Below, piece by piece: positions 18,509-26,643 of a DNA stretch of 64,000 nucleotides (positions within the stretch are counted from its first letter, which is position 1; each line of letters begins with the position of its first letter). The notes under the pieces are model-generated. The model worked only from the letters and a program-made list of their open reading frames with translations, searched no databases and was not told where the DNA came from. The stretch is taken from contig NZ_BSDJ01000001.1 of NCBI RefSeq assembly GCF_027925525.1, positions 310,001 to 374,000 on the forward strand, in the 5' to 3' direction. This DNA comes from Paenibacillus tyrphae (GTDB taxonomy: Bacteria > Bacillota > Bacilli > Paenibacillales > NBRC-103111). The translations under genes were made by a program, and so were the position numbers.

Positions 18509-19273
18509 ATGATTACCCAGGAGCAAGTTGATTTTTATCATCAAAACGGATATTTGTTGGTGAAAGGCGTATTCAACAGCGAGGAAGTAGAAGCGATGCG
18601 AACCGCAACGGATGCGATTATCGACCGTGCGGCCAAATCGAAGTTCGATCGAAGCGATACGTGGCAAGGCGATTATTTGCCGCCGGAGCAGTTGAAGAAG
18701 CTCGTATTAAAGGGCTTCCACGATGTGCATTATCATGACGCGGTATTTACCCGGGCGCTCTGCCATCCTAACATGGCGGCCGTGCTATCCAGATTGATTG
18801 GCCCAAATGTACAAGTCCACCATTCGAAGATGCTGGTCAAGCCCCCGGAAAAAGGCGCAGCGTTCCCGATGCACCAGGATTACCCGTATTTTCCGCATGC
18901 GAATCATTCGATGATCGCGGCAAGTATCCACCTGGACGATTCCGACATGGAAAACGGCTGTCTGTGCGTCATTCCCGGGACTCATAAAAACGGCCCGATG
19001 CCGCACGTAGGAGCCCACTATCTGAACCATAAAGAGTATCCGATCTCATCGGGTACGCCTTGCCCGGCAAGTGCGGGAGATGTTCTGTTCTTCAATTACT
19101 TGACGATTCACGGCTCCGACGTCAATCGAAGCGCACGGCCGAGAAGGAACGTGCTGGTCCAATACCGCGATCCCGAGGATTTGCCGACGGAGGAAGTTCA
19201 CGTGAATTGGGGGCAGGGACTTATGGTTTGCGGCCATAATCCGATATTCAAGGAATATAAAGGGGCTCACTAG
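18509..19273 (+). CDS. Phytanoyl-CoA dioxygenase (PhyH)-family protein
   Basis: Non-heme Fe(II)/2-oxoglutarate-dependent oxygenase fold, 254 aa. The iron ligands are visible as His and Asp in FPMHQDYPYF and the distal His in TIHGSDVNRS, followed by an Arg (RPRRN) suited to 2-oxoglutarate. The N-terminus has the family pattern FYHQNGYLLVKGVF. Substrate unknown; bacterial PhyH proteins hydroxylate varied small molecules. ATG follows GGGGAGG. Expression is probably controlled by the divergent AraC gene. Confidence 0.9.
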   Translation: MITQEQVDFYHQNGYLLVKGVFNSEEVEAMRTATDAIIDRAAKSKFDRSDTWQGDYLPPEQLKKLVLKGFHDVHYHDAVFTRALCHPNMAAVLSRLIGPNVQVHHSKMLVKPPEKGAAFPMHQDYPYFPHANHSMIAASIHLDDSDMENGCLCVIPGTHKNGPMPHVGAHYLNHKEYPISSGTPCPASAGDVLFFNYLTIHGSDVNRSARPRRNVLVQYRDPEDLPTEEVHVNWGQGLMVCGHNPIFKEYKGAH

Positions 19274-19301
19274 GTTAGTTTTGCAAGCTAAGCCAAAAGT
19301 T

Positions 19302-19530
19302 ATAGAGGTGTACGAGGAGGTGGGGTATCCACTTCCGATCGCTGCTCCACCCCGCAAAGTGAAGTTGAATCAAGGAAGCTTAGTCCGATTACTTTGCGGG
19401 GACCCCGGGTCCTCGGGAAATTTGATTGGAAGCCGCTTGTTAGCGGACATTTCCCGAAGACAAAGGCGGCCGCTATCGCTTCTCCAGTGGATACCCCACC
19501 TCCATATGTATCTCTATTTTTGTAAAAACC
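19302..19530. repeat. Nested palindromic repeat element, copy 1
   Basis: An 18-bp perfect inverted repeat (GGAGGTGGGGTATCCACT at 19316-19333; its complement at 19486-19503) encloses two further hairpins. One is CCCCGCAAAGT/ACTTTGCGGGG (19350-19360, 19391-19401). The other is TCGGGAAAT/ATTTCCCGA with an inner CCGCT/AGCGG. Imperfect pairing continues outward to about 19302 and 19530. No coding capacity. A second copy lies at 24274-24475 without the first inner hairpin. It looks like a MITE or REP-type element. Confidence 0.8.
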
Positions 19531-19557
19531 TACTTTCTCTACACTATGGGGCTGTCA

Positions 19558-19584
19558 TCTTGACAGCCTCTTTGCTCGATGCTT
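19558..19584. terminator. Hairpin GGCTGTC/GACAGCC after repeat copy 1
   Basis: GGCTGTC-ATCTT-GACAGCC followed by TCTTT on the plus strand, just outside the repeat element. It may end the PhyH transcript. Confidence 0.5.
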
Positions 19585-19596
19585 GCACGGATTCGG

Positions 19597-19938
19597 CTAT
19601 AAGGAAGCGGAAGCTTGACTTAACAGCGATGCTAATTGATCGTAATCCACCGCTTGTCCGCTGCGGAGTTTGATCGTTTTTCTCTCGGGAGGGCCGTCAA
19701 ACTGGGCTTCGGGGAATTCAATTCCGCCGGGATTGAAAATCGTAAAGCTGACCGCATCCTTCGACGTCGAGATCACGGCCGCGTACTTGCCGTTTTTCAA
19801 GAAGTGAGGCTTCTTGTATTGGATGCGCTCTTGAACGTCCGGTATCGTTTGAAGGATCATCTCGCGGAGACGTGTGGACATTTCCGCCTGCCACGGTTCT
19901 TTGATTGCGTTAATAAATTCGATAACTTCCTGACTCAT
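19597..19938 (-). CDS. DUF1801 (YdhG-like) protein
   Basis: Small soluble protein of 113 aa with the DUF1801 pattern: EFINAIKEPWQAEMSTRLREMI, then VQERIQYKKPHFLKNGKYAAVIS and a C-terminal KTIKLRSGQAVDYDQL. Members have a beta-alpha fold, and some were proposed as iron chaperones; the function here is not known. I chose ATG at 19938 (MSQEV), which has AAGGGGG upstream. It follows the VOC gene by 14 bases and is presumably in its operon, under the ECF-type promoter at 20424-20454. Confidence 0.85.
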   Translation of the reverse strand: MSQEVIEFINAIKEPWQAEMSTRLREMILQTIPDVQERIQYKKPHFLKNGKYAAVISTSKDAVSFTIFNPGGIEFPEAQFDGPPERKTIKLRSGQAVDYDQLASLLSQASASL

Positions 19939-19952
19939 CCTATTTTCCCCCT

Positions 19953-20354
19953 TTATTGTCCCTGCTTCACAATCTGCCAAGTGATTCCGAACTTGTCAAC
20001 GACCTCGCCGTAATACGCGCCCCAAGGCTGCAAAGCGAACGGATATTTGTCCGTACCGCCCTTTCCTAAATTGGCATAGGCTTCCCGCGCTTCGGCTTCA
20101 TCGCCGAACGACAGCGCCATCGCGATTCCGCCGTTCTTGCTTACCGGTCCGAAGGAGTCGGACATGAACAAAACATTCCCTCCAGCCACCGTCATCGCCA
20201 TGTACATCACTTTGTCTTTATGTTCCTCCGGTGTACCGGGGATTTCGCCGAACGTGATCGTGGATTGAATCTCTCCGCCAAGCGCCTGCGAATAAAATTC
20301 GGCTTGCGCTCTGGCATTCTCCGAAGAAATGAATGGGGTTAGATTGGCTTTCAT
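19953..20354 (-). CDS. VOC-family (PhnB/YjdN-like) protein
   Basis: Glyoxalase-fold protein of 133 aa. The PhnB subgroup features are seen: LTPFISSENARAQAEFYSQAL, then YMAMTVAGGNVLFMSD, then a C-terminal PWGAYYGEVVDKFGITW. PhnB-type proteins are repeatedly found next to ECF sigma factors with DGPF partners; their substrate is unknown. I chose ATG at 20354 (MKANL) with GGAAGG upstream. It heads a two-gene unit with the DUF1801 gene and is preceded by a promoter that matches the one of the sigma operon. Confidence 0.88.
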   Translation of the reverse strand: MKANLTPFISSENARAQAEFYSQALGGEIQSTITFGEIPGTPEEHKDKVMYMAMTVAGGNVLFMSDSFGPVSKNGGIAMALSFGDEAEAREAYANLGKGGTDKYPFALQPWGAYYGEVVDKFGITWQIVKQGQ

Positions 20355-20423
20355 ATGCAGCATCCTTCCAGTGATTGGTTGTGCCGGAGTACAAAATGGA
20401 ATGTTGAAAACCGGCCTTTATTC

Positions 20424-20454
20424 ATACGACGATCGGGATTCGACGAAATCGACA
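20424..20454 (-). promoter_or_regulatory. ECF42-type promoter of the VOC-DUF1801 operon
   Basis: On the minus strand TGTCGA (20449-20454) is followed after 17 bp by CGTCGTATGAA (core 20424-20431). The same architecture with identical elements precedes the DGPF-sigma operon. TGTCGA at -35 and a CGTC-like -10 is the motif reported for ECF42 sigma factors. Confidence 0.75.
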
Positions 20455-20493
20455 CGATCGCAAAATATTTTTAAAAAAAAGAATCGCTCATCT

Positions 20494-21768
20494 CTAAAGA
20501 CGGCCATCTTCCGTACCCGCAATACAATCGGAGGCGCGCCCCAGAAGCAGCGCCTGCTCGCGCGCGTTATGGGTCAGAGATGCGGCACGCTTGAACTCCT
20601 CGCAGGCCTCTTTTAATCGGCCCAGCTTGAACAAGAAATCGCCGCGAACGCTCGGCAGTAGATGATAACCTTTCAACGACGGCTCCGATGCCAGCGCATC
20701 GACGATCTCCAGCCCCACCTCCGGGCCAAACGCCATCGCGAGCGCAACGGCGCGGTTCAACTCGACGACGGGGGATGGCGCTACTTGACACAGCGCTTCA
20801 TACAGCGCGGAGATACGCACCCAATCGGTCTCCTCCGACGTACGGGCTCGCGCATGACACGCCGCAATCGAGGCCTGCAGCGCGTACGGGCCAAGCATCC
20901 CGCCGATCCGTTCGGCGCGCTGCAAGGCGGTCAGACCGCGGCGGATCAGGAGATGATCCCATAGCGCCCGGTTTTGATCCATGAGGAGGATCGGCTCTCC
21001 CGTTGGACTTACCCGCGTCTTAAACCGCGAAGACTGAATTTCCATAAGCGCGACCAGACCGTGAACCTCTGACTCGCCAGGGACGATTTCCGCGAGAATC
21101 CGTCCGAGTCGCAGCGCCTCCCCGCAGAGTACCGGACGAATCCAGTTCTCCCCGGAAGTCGCAGAATAGCCCTCGTTGAACATAAGATAAATGACCTCGT
21201 ACACCGACTGGAGCCGAGCCTTAAGCTCGGCCCCCTGAGGCACCTCGAAGGGTACGCGCGCGGCCGCAAGGGTCCTTTTGGCCCGAACGATCCGCTGGGC
21301 GACGGTTGGCTCCGGAACGAAGAACGCATGCGCGATTTCTACGGTGGTCAGTCCTCCCAGCAGCCGCAGTGTGAGCGCCACACGCGCCTCGGACGAAAGC
21401 ACCGGATGGCAGGTCGTGAAGATCAGGCGCAATAAATCGTCGCTGATATCGCCGTCCATCACCGCGTCGAAGTCGTCTTCGTGCCGGGACTCCATCTCGC
21501 GGCCCAGCTCTTCGTACTTCCGCCCGAGCAACTGCTTCCTGCGCAGCCAATCCAACGCCCGGCGCTTCGCGGTCGTCATGAGCCAAGCCCCCGGGTTGTC
21601 CGGTATTCCCGTTTCCGGCCACTTCTCAAGCGCGATGACAAGCGCATCCTGCGCGAGATCTTCGGCCACACCGACATCCCGTACGATTCGTGCGAGGCCC
21701 GCGATGATTTTGGCCGATTCGATTCTCCAGATGGCATCGATCGTGCGATGGGTCGAGGACGGCTTCAC
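20494..21768 (-). CDS. ECF sigma factor of the ECF42 group, with long C-terminal extension
   Basis: 424 aa, far longer than a normal ECF factor (about 180-200 aa). The N-terminal part has sigma region 2 (VEDLAQDALVIALEKWP, then AWLMTTAKRRALDWLRR) and region 4 (ARVALTLRLLGGLTTVEIAHAF). The remaining 240 residues are helical and TPR-like (LYEALCQVAPSPVVELNRAVA), the extension typical of ECF42 and thought to control activity in place of an anti-sigma factor. The GTG start overlaps the stop of the DGPF gene (GTGA), so they are translationally coupled. It probably drives the two promoters at 22263-22293 and 20424-20454. Confidence 0.92.
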   Translation of the reverse strand: MKPSSTHRTIDAIWRIESAKIIAGLARIVRDVGVAEDLAQDALVIALEKWPETGIPDNPGAWLMTTAKRRALDWLRRKQLLGRKYEELGREMESRHEDDFDAVMDGDISDDLLRLIFTTCHPVLSSEARVALTLRLLGGLTTVEIAHAFFVPEPTVAQRIVRAKRTLAAARVPFEVPQGAELKARLQSVYEVIYLMFNEGYSATSGENWIRPVLCGEALRLGRILAEIVPGESEVHGLVALMEIQSSRFKTRVSPTGEPILLMDQNRALWDHLLIRRGLTALQRAERIGGMLGPYALQASIAACHARARTSEETDWVRISALYEALCQVAPSPVVELNRAVALAMAFGPEVGLEIVDALASEPSLKGYHLLPSVRGDFLFKLGRLKEACEEFKRAASLTHNAREQALLLGRASDCIAGTEDGRL

Positions 21769-22196
21769 GATTGCTCCGGCTTCCCTTGCTCCCGGATCAT
21801 GGCATGCAGAGCCAAGGAATCCGGGTCCTCGGTCAACTCCGTCGTCTCGATCACCTGACGCAGCTCAATGACCCCCTCGCCGTTACCGTGCGGGTCCGGC
21901 ATACGCATCGCCCATTCAATCGCCTCTTCCCTCGACTTCACCTCGATGAGCGTGAATCCGGCGATCAGCTCCTTCGACTCGGTGAACGGGCCGTCGACGA
22001 CCTTGGGCTTGCCGCCGGGCTCCGGGTAGGAAATACGAATCCCGTTCGAACTGGCGTGAAGTCCTTCCGCGGCCAGCAGCACGCCGGCCTTCACCAATTC
22101 CTCGTTATACTTCATCATCGCGTCAACGAGCTCCTGGCTTGGCATAACGCCTGCTTCGGAGTCTTTTGTAGCCTTTACAATCATCATGAATCTCAT
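21765..22196 (-). CDS. YciI-related DGPF-domain protein
   Basis: 143 aa with the signature VVDGPFTESKELIAGFTLIEV and the N-terminal RFMMIVKATKDSEAG, which define the DGPF branch of the YCII family. DGPF proteins are the genomic hallmark of ECF42 sigma factors and are the best known members of their regulons; their biochemical role is not settled. Its stop overlaps the start of the sigma gene. A TGTCGA-N17-CGTCGTAT promoter lies 67-97 bases upstream. Confidence 0.93.
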   Translation of the reverse strand: MRFMMIVKATKDSEAGVMPSQELVDAMMKYNEELVKAGVLLAAEGLHASSNGIRISYPEPGGKPKVVDGPFTESKELIAGFTLIEVKSREEAIEWAMRMPDPHGNGEGVIELRQVIETTELTEDPDSLALHAMIREQGKPEQS

Positions 22197-22262
22197 GGGT
22201 GATTCTCCTCCTTTTTTTGGCTCAGAGACCCGAATTAGGCCTCTCGAATTTGGCTTCTATTT

Positions 22263-22293
22263 ATACGACGAACGAATCCCGACCCCATCGACA
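22263..22293 (-). promoter_or_regulatory. ECF42-type promoter of the DGPF-sigma operon
   Basis: Minus strand TGTCGA (22288-22293), 17 bp, then CGTCGTATAAA (core 22263-22270). Both elements and the spacing are the same as at 20424-20454, while the spacers differ, which argues for selection on the promoter. The rest of the 22197-22546 gap holds only the chitinase leader. Confidence 0.78.
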
Positions 22294-22546
22294 CATCCCA
22301 AAAAAATATTTTCAAAGACGGTCGAATGTTCCTCCACGTACTCCCTATGTAAGATTTACTAAAGCAAACTACATTTTGATTCTATCAAATTGGCACTTGA
22401 AGTGTGAAGGGCTGCCCCATTTGTCGACGGAGCCCGATGCTTAGGGGAATCTTTGAGATAAATAGTAAATTATATCTATATATAATATATTTTGTATTTC
22501 ATATACTAGAAAGTGAAATTAATCCAATCGTAATAGGAGGTTAATT

Positions 22547-24190
22547 ATGAAACCTAAGTTCAACCGCAAGAAAGCGGTGCAGGTAAGCGTCGCCGCGCTG
22601 TCCGCCCTGTTGGCGCTCGCACCTTTGGAACCGGTTACAACTATCGTTTCCGCCGATGCCGGACAGCAAGCGGCCTTAGCCGCCTCGCCTTGGGTCGCCA
22701 CTCAAGTGTACGTGGCCGGCAATGAGGTCAGCTACAACGGGAAGATCTATCGGGCCAAATGGTGGACGCAAGGCGATACGCCGGGCACAGGCGATCCGTC
22801 AAGCTCGCCGTGGCAACTGGTTGGACCCGACACAGGCGGTGGCAATGATGCTACTCCGCCGACGGCACCGACGAATCTTGCATCGGCAGGACAGACCGCG
22901 GACACGATCACATTGACTTGGACTGCGGCTACGGATAACATCGCTGTAGCCGGCTACGATATTTACCGCAACGGGACGAAGGTCGGCTCCTCGGCCAATG
23001 CTTCCACGTTGACCTACACCGACACAGGGCTGCAGCAGGATACCGAATACACGTATTACGTTGCCGCGAGGGATGGCGCTAACAATACGACGGCAAGCTC
23101 CAGCATCAAAGTAAAGACGTCGCTGGGCGGTCTGAACGTCGGCCAAAGCCGCGTTCTGACCGATTCGCAAATTGCGTCGATCTGGGGCGGCATCGATCCG
23201 CAATATTCGCCGGCCAATGCCGTTGCCGCCGTGCAGAGCGCACTGCCGCAGGCAGAATATGAGGCGCTGTTCCCGATCCGCATCGGCTCGCCGGAATGGC
23301 ATACGTTCGCCGCTTCCAAGCCCTACTACAAACCGGGGCAAGGAGACTATTATTCTTACAACAACCTGATTGCCGCCGTATCCGAGGTGGCGAACATCAA
23401 GTACAAGCTCGAATACCGGCAGGGAGCGACTTGGAACCATCGTATATTCCGACTGGACAAGGCGGCGAAGACGGAAACGCTCATCTATCAAAATGCCGAT
23501 TTCAACGCTTCGTGGAACTTGACGGTACCGATCGTCTCCAAAACCGTCGATTTCGGTTCATTCCTCAAAGAAGGCACTGCCGCGAACCGTAAGCGCGAGT
23601 TGGCGGCCTTCCTCGCCAATATTGCGCATGAAACGGGCGGAGGCTGGGCGACGGCGCCCGGCGGCGAGCTTCGTTGGGGCTTGTTCTGGAACGAGGAAGT
23701 GGCGTACATCAACAGCACCAACATCGGCTATGTGCAGACGCATGCCGATTACCCGCCGGTCGCGGGCAAATCGTATCATGGACGCGGGCCGATCCAGCTG
23801 AGCTGGAACTACAACTACGGCTTGTTCAGCGGCATTATATACGGCAATAAAAACACGCTGCTCCAGCAGCCGGAGCTCATCACGAGCGACGGCAAATTGG
23901 GCTTTATGACCGCGATCCTGTTCTGGATGACCCCACAGCCGCCGAAGCCGTCGGCCCACGACGTCATGGTTGGCAATTGGACGCCTTCGGCGGAGGACAT
24001 TGCCAAAGGGCTTACCCCGCCGGGCTTCGGGATTACGATCATGATCATCAACGGCAATCTGGAGGGCAATAAAGACGAAACCGACAACCGGATCGGCCGC
24101 CGGGTCGGTCATTATCGCGACATTACGACAAAAATGGGCGTCGACATTACCGGCGAGAAGCTGAACACGCTCGGCATGAGTCCTTTCTAG
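22547..24190 (+). CDS. Secreted chitinase, CBM5/12 - FnIII - GH19
   Basis: Hydrolyses chitin by the inverting GH19 mechanism outside the cell. Order: signal peptide (about residues 1-36, basic start then VSVAALSALLALAPL); a carbohydrate-binding module 5/12 (WVATQVYVAGNEVSYNGK and AKWWTQGDTPG, about 48-95); a fibronectin type III domain (PTAPTNLAS to SIKVKTS, about 103-190); then the GH19 domain with the catalytic Glu in FLANIAHETGGGW and the second acidic region ELRWGLFWNEE, plus YHGRGPIQLSWNYNYG. 547 aa, complete. ATG follows AATAGGAGG. Together with the GH20 enzyme at 0.5 kb it indicates chitin use. Confidence 0.95.
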   Translation: MKPKFNRKKAVQVSVAALSALLALAPLEPVTTIVSADAGQQAALAASPWVATQVYVAGNEVSYNGKIYRAKWWTQGDTPGTGDPSSSPWQLVGPDTGGGNDATPPTAPTNLASAGQTADTITLTWTAATDNIAVAGYDIYRNGTKVGSSANASTLTYTDTGLQQDTEYTYYVAARDGANNTTASSSIKVKTSLGGLNVGQSRVLTDSQIASIWGGIDPQYSPANAVAAVQSALPQAEYEALFPIRIGSPEWHTFAASKPYYKPGQGDYYSYNNLIAAVSEVANIKYKLEYRQGATWNHRIFRLDKAAKTETLIYQNADFNASWNLTVPIVSKTVDFGSFLKEGTAANRKRELAAFLANIAHETGGGWATAPGGELRWGLFWNEEVAYINSTNIGYVQTHADYPPVAGKSYHGRGPIQLSWNYNYGLFSGIIYGNKNTLLQQPELITSDGKLGFMTAILFWMTPQPPKPSAHDVMVGNWTPSAEDIAKGLTPPGFGITIMIINGNLEGNKDETDNRIGRRVGHYRDITTKMGVDITGEKLNTLGMSPF

Positions 24191-24244
24191 CACGCGCTCC
24201 CCTGCACAAGAGGCCAGCCTACACCTGAGTGTACTATATAAAAG

Positions 24245-24266
24245 AGCCGTCGCTACTGCGACGGCT
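24245..24266 (-). terminator. Hairpin AGCCGTCGC/GCGACGGCT, left copy
   Basis: Perfect 9-bp stem with loop TACT. On the minus strand it is followed by CTTTTATA, so it works best as a terminator for minus-strand transcripts. An almost identical hairpin lies on the other side of the repeat element (24483-24504). Confidence 0.6.
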
Positions 24267-24273
24267 TCAGAGT

Positions 24274-24475
24274 GTTGAGAAAGTGGTCAAACGGGATTAT
24301 AGAGGTAACGAAGGGGTGGGGTATCCACTTCCGACCACTCTTGTCTTCGGGAAATTTGATTGGAAGCCGCTTAATAGCGGACATTTCCCGAAGACAAAGG
24401 CGGCCGCTATCGCTTCTCCAGTGGATACCCCACCTACGTATGTTTCTCTATTTTTGCTTAGACCACTTTCTCAAC
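24274..24475. repeat. Nested palindromic repeat element, copy 2
   Basis: Outer perfect inverted repeat GTTGAGAAAGTGGTC (24274-24288) with its complement at 24461-24475. The middle inverted repeat is GGTGGGGTATCCACT (24315-24329; 24420-24434). The inner stem is GTCTTCGGGAAAT/ATTTCCCGAAGAC (24343-24355; 24383-24395), capped by CCGCT-TAAT-AGCGG. No coding frame. It shares the middle and inner modules with copy 1. Confidence 0.82.
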
Positions 24476-24482
24476 AAGCTTG

Positions 24483-24504
24483 AGCCGCCGCTACTGCGAC
24501 GGCT
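24483..24504. repeat. Hairpin AGCCGCCGC/GCGACGGCT, right copy
   Basis: Same hairpin as 24245-24266 with one stem change (loop TACT kept), now without a T-run on either strand. The two copies flank the repeat element as a direct duplication. Confidence 0.55.
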
Positions 24505-24549
24505 TCCACTCTTCTATAAGCCTTTCCCTCCATTGTCAGGAACAGGCGT

Positions 24550-26343
24550 TTATACGATATTCTCCACTCGCGCTAATTCAATCGCTTCTTCACGGTTGCT
24601 GACACCGAGCTTCGAGTAGAGAGTCGAGCAATAATTGCGTACCGTTCCCTCCGATAAAAACAGCTTGGCGGCGATGGACTTGTAGCGCAGTCCGTCCGAC
24701 AGATGCTGTAAAATCTCCATCTCCCGCTTCGTAAGCCCGTACGGATAGTTCTCTTGCTGCGGGCTGTACTTCTCCAGCTGCTCACGCTGGCGCTTCATCT
24801 CTTCGAATACACGCGTGGCGATTGACTGATCGATCCACGTTCCCCCGCTATAGATGAGCTTCAAGGCTTCGGTCAATTCTCGCGGATGAAGCGACTTCAG
24901 CATATAGCCTTCCGCCCCGTGCTCCAGTGCGGTTGCCGCCTGTATGGAATCCTCAAACGTCGTCATGAGCACAACCTTCATGTCAGGCCAGCGTTGTTTC
25001 ATCTCAAGCAAGGCTTCAAGTCCGTTCATCCCTTGCATCCGAATATCCATGAGCACGATATCCGGCCGGGATCGCTCGCAATGTTCCAATGCCTCGTGCC
25101 CGTCCCCGGCCGTACCGACGATGATAAAATCAGCATGCTTCTCTAAAATATGCTGCAAGCTGTCGGCAATGATCGACTGATCGTCAACAATCAGCAGCCG
25201 GATATGACCATGCACAGGCGCTGCCTGCAAAGGAATATTACATATGACGACGGTTCCTTGTCCTAATTGTGAATGAACGGACAGCGTGCCGTGAAGTTGC
25301 TCAAGCCGCTCCTTTATCCCATTTAGACCGAATCCAAACCGGATGGAATCCGTGCCGATGCCGTTGTCTTCGATTTGTAACCGAAGTTGGTGACTATCGA
25401 AATGCATCTGAACGGATACCGCGCTCGCTTGACCGTGGCGAACCGCGTTGGTGAGCGATTCTTGCAGACAGCGATATAAGCAAAAGTTCATTTTCTGCAG
25501 CACGAGTGTCTCGTTGCCGATCACGCGGAAGCTGACCGTTACCCCTGTAGACTTCCTGAATTCTTCGGTTAATTGCAGCAGCGATTCGCTTAACGAATGG
25601 TTTAACGGGCCATGAGAAAGCTGGTGCAGATGGTTTCGGATATCATTCAGACTGCGCTGTGCGATGCCGACAAGGGAATCGATCCGTTCAATCTGTACAG
25701 CAGGTACAGATGAGCGGAGTGATTCAACGCCGACGATCAGCGAGGTTAGCGCATGGCCAATCGTGTCATGCAGCTCATGTGACAGCCGATGGCGCTCCTC
25801 CATCAGCGTAAGCTCCTCGATTTGTGTAATGTGCCGCTCCAGCAATTGCTTCTGCTCTTGAATGATTTGGGCTTGTTTATGGGACTGAATTAATATACTA
25901 AACGCGAAGCCGATGGCGAAACCAAAGCTGCAGCTAAACATAAACTCGTAGGGGAGCCGATCGGCGAGCCACCCGTTCAATGCCGGAAAAACGAGGCCGC
26001 AAGGGATACCCGTCCACACGTACGTTCGCCGACTGCTGGCCAAGCCTATAATTACCGCGAATAAAACGAAAGACCATAGCAACCCCGGCGCTGCATACGC
26101 CAAATACAAGTGGAAGAATCCAGCAAATAAAACTTCGACGGCCAGATACCAGCTTCTTTTCCGATATTGAACGATTGGCGGAATGACATAAACCAAGAGA
26201 GCAAGCATCCCTACAATCCACAACGGCGTTATGATCATTGACGGGTTGATGAAACCGGAGATGACGATAATGGCGAGCCAAGTGGTCCGTATAGCAAGAA
26301 CCACCCAATCATACAAAAACCATTTTTTTAGTATGGATAACAC
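24550..26343 (-). CDS. Membrane histidine kinase fused to a NarL-type response regulator (copy A)
   Basis: A whole two-component pathway in one 597-aa chain. Residues 10-155 hold about five membrane segments with short loops. Next is a HisKA_3 dimerisation/phosphoacceptor region (RLSHELHDTIGHAL, His near 192), and a HATPase_c domain (EDNGIGTDSIRFGFGLNGI). A receiver follows (LLIVDDQS; Asp in IVLMDIRMQG; Thr in MTTFED; Lys in MLKSLHP). Last is a C-terminal LuxR helix-turn-helix (GLTKREMEILQHLSDGL, LSEGTVRNYCSTLYSKLG). The start is GTG at 26343 with AGGTG upstream. It is divergent from the tandem serine hydrolase gene at 26644. A DNA-binding domain tethered to the membrane kinase is unusual. 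A paralogue lies at 46693-48522. Confidence 0.93.
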   Translation of the reverse strand: MLSILKKWFLYDWVVLAIRTTWLAIIVISGFINPSMIITPLWIVGMLALLVYVIPPIVQYRKRSWYLAVEVLFAGFFHLYLAYAAPGLLWSFVLFAVIIGLASSRRTYVWTGIPCGLVFPALNGWLADRLPYEFMFSCSFGFAIGFAFSILIQSHKQAQIIQEQKQLLERHITQIEELTLMEERHRLSHELHDTIGHALTSLIVGVESLRSSVPAVQIERIDSLVGIAQRSLNDIRNHLHQLSHGPLNHSLSESLLQLTEEFRKSTGVTVSFRVIGNETLVLQKMNFCLYRCLQESLTNAVRHGQASAVSVQMHFDSHQLRLQIEDNGIGTDSIRFGFGLNGIKERLEQLHGTLSVHSQLGQGTVVICNIPLQAAPVHGHIRLLIVDDQSIIADSLQHILEKHADFIIVGTAGDGHEALEHCERSRPDIVLMDIRMQGMNGLEALLEMKQRWPDMKVVLMTTFEDSIQAATALEHGAEGYMLKSLHPRELTEALKLIYSGGTWIDQSIATRVFEEMKRQREQLEKYSPQQENYPYGLTKREMEILQHLSDGLRYKSIAAKLFLSEGTVRNYCSTLYSKLGVSNREEAIELARVENIV

Positions 26344-26643
26344 GGATCAGGTACACCTGCTTGCCTTTTTTATAAGTAAGAACAGTTCCGGATATTCAGA
26401 CCTATCATGCACCATATCTTCCCGATTCGTCAAGCCACAGAAGGGAGGGAACATTTAGAATTTGACCGTAGCAAGCACGTCACATAAGACAGTTGACAGT
26501 TTGTCATACGGTAAATATGACAGGGCCAAGTACGATGTCATTTAGAAGCTTGGCGGTTTCGTCACTGTCCAATTTAACAACCTCGGAGATAAAGTTAGGG
26601 GGTGAAGCAATACAACATTCCAAACTAATAGGAGCGATGCGTT

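Noticed and set aside
19302-19530. Considered as a CRISPR-like or coding region
   Set aside because: Symmetry is inverted, not direct; there is no spacer periodicity and the frames across it are broken or meaningless.
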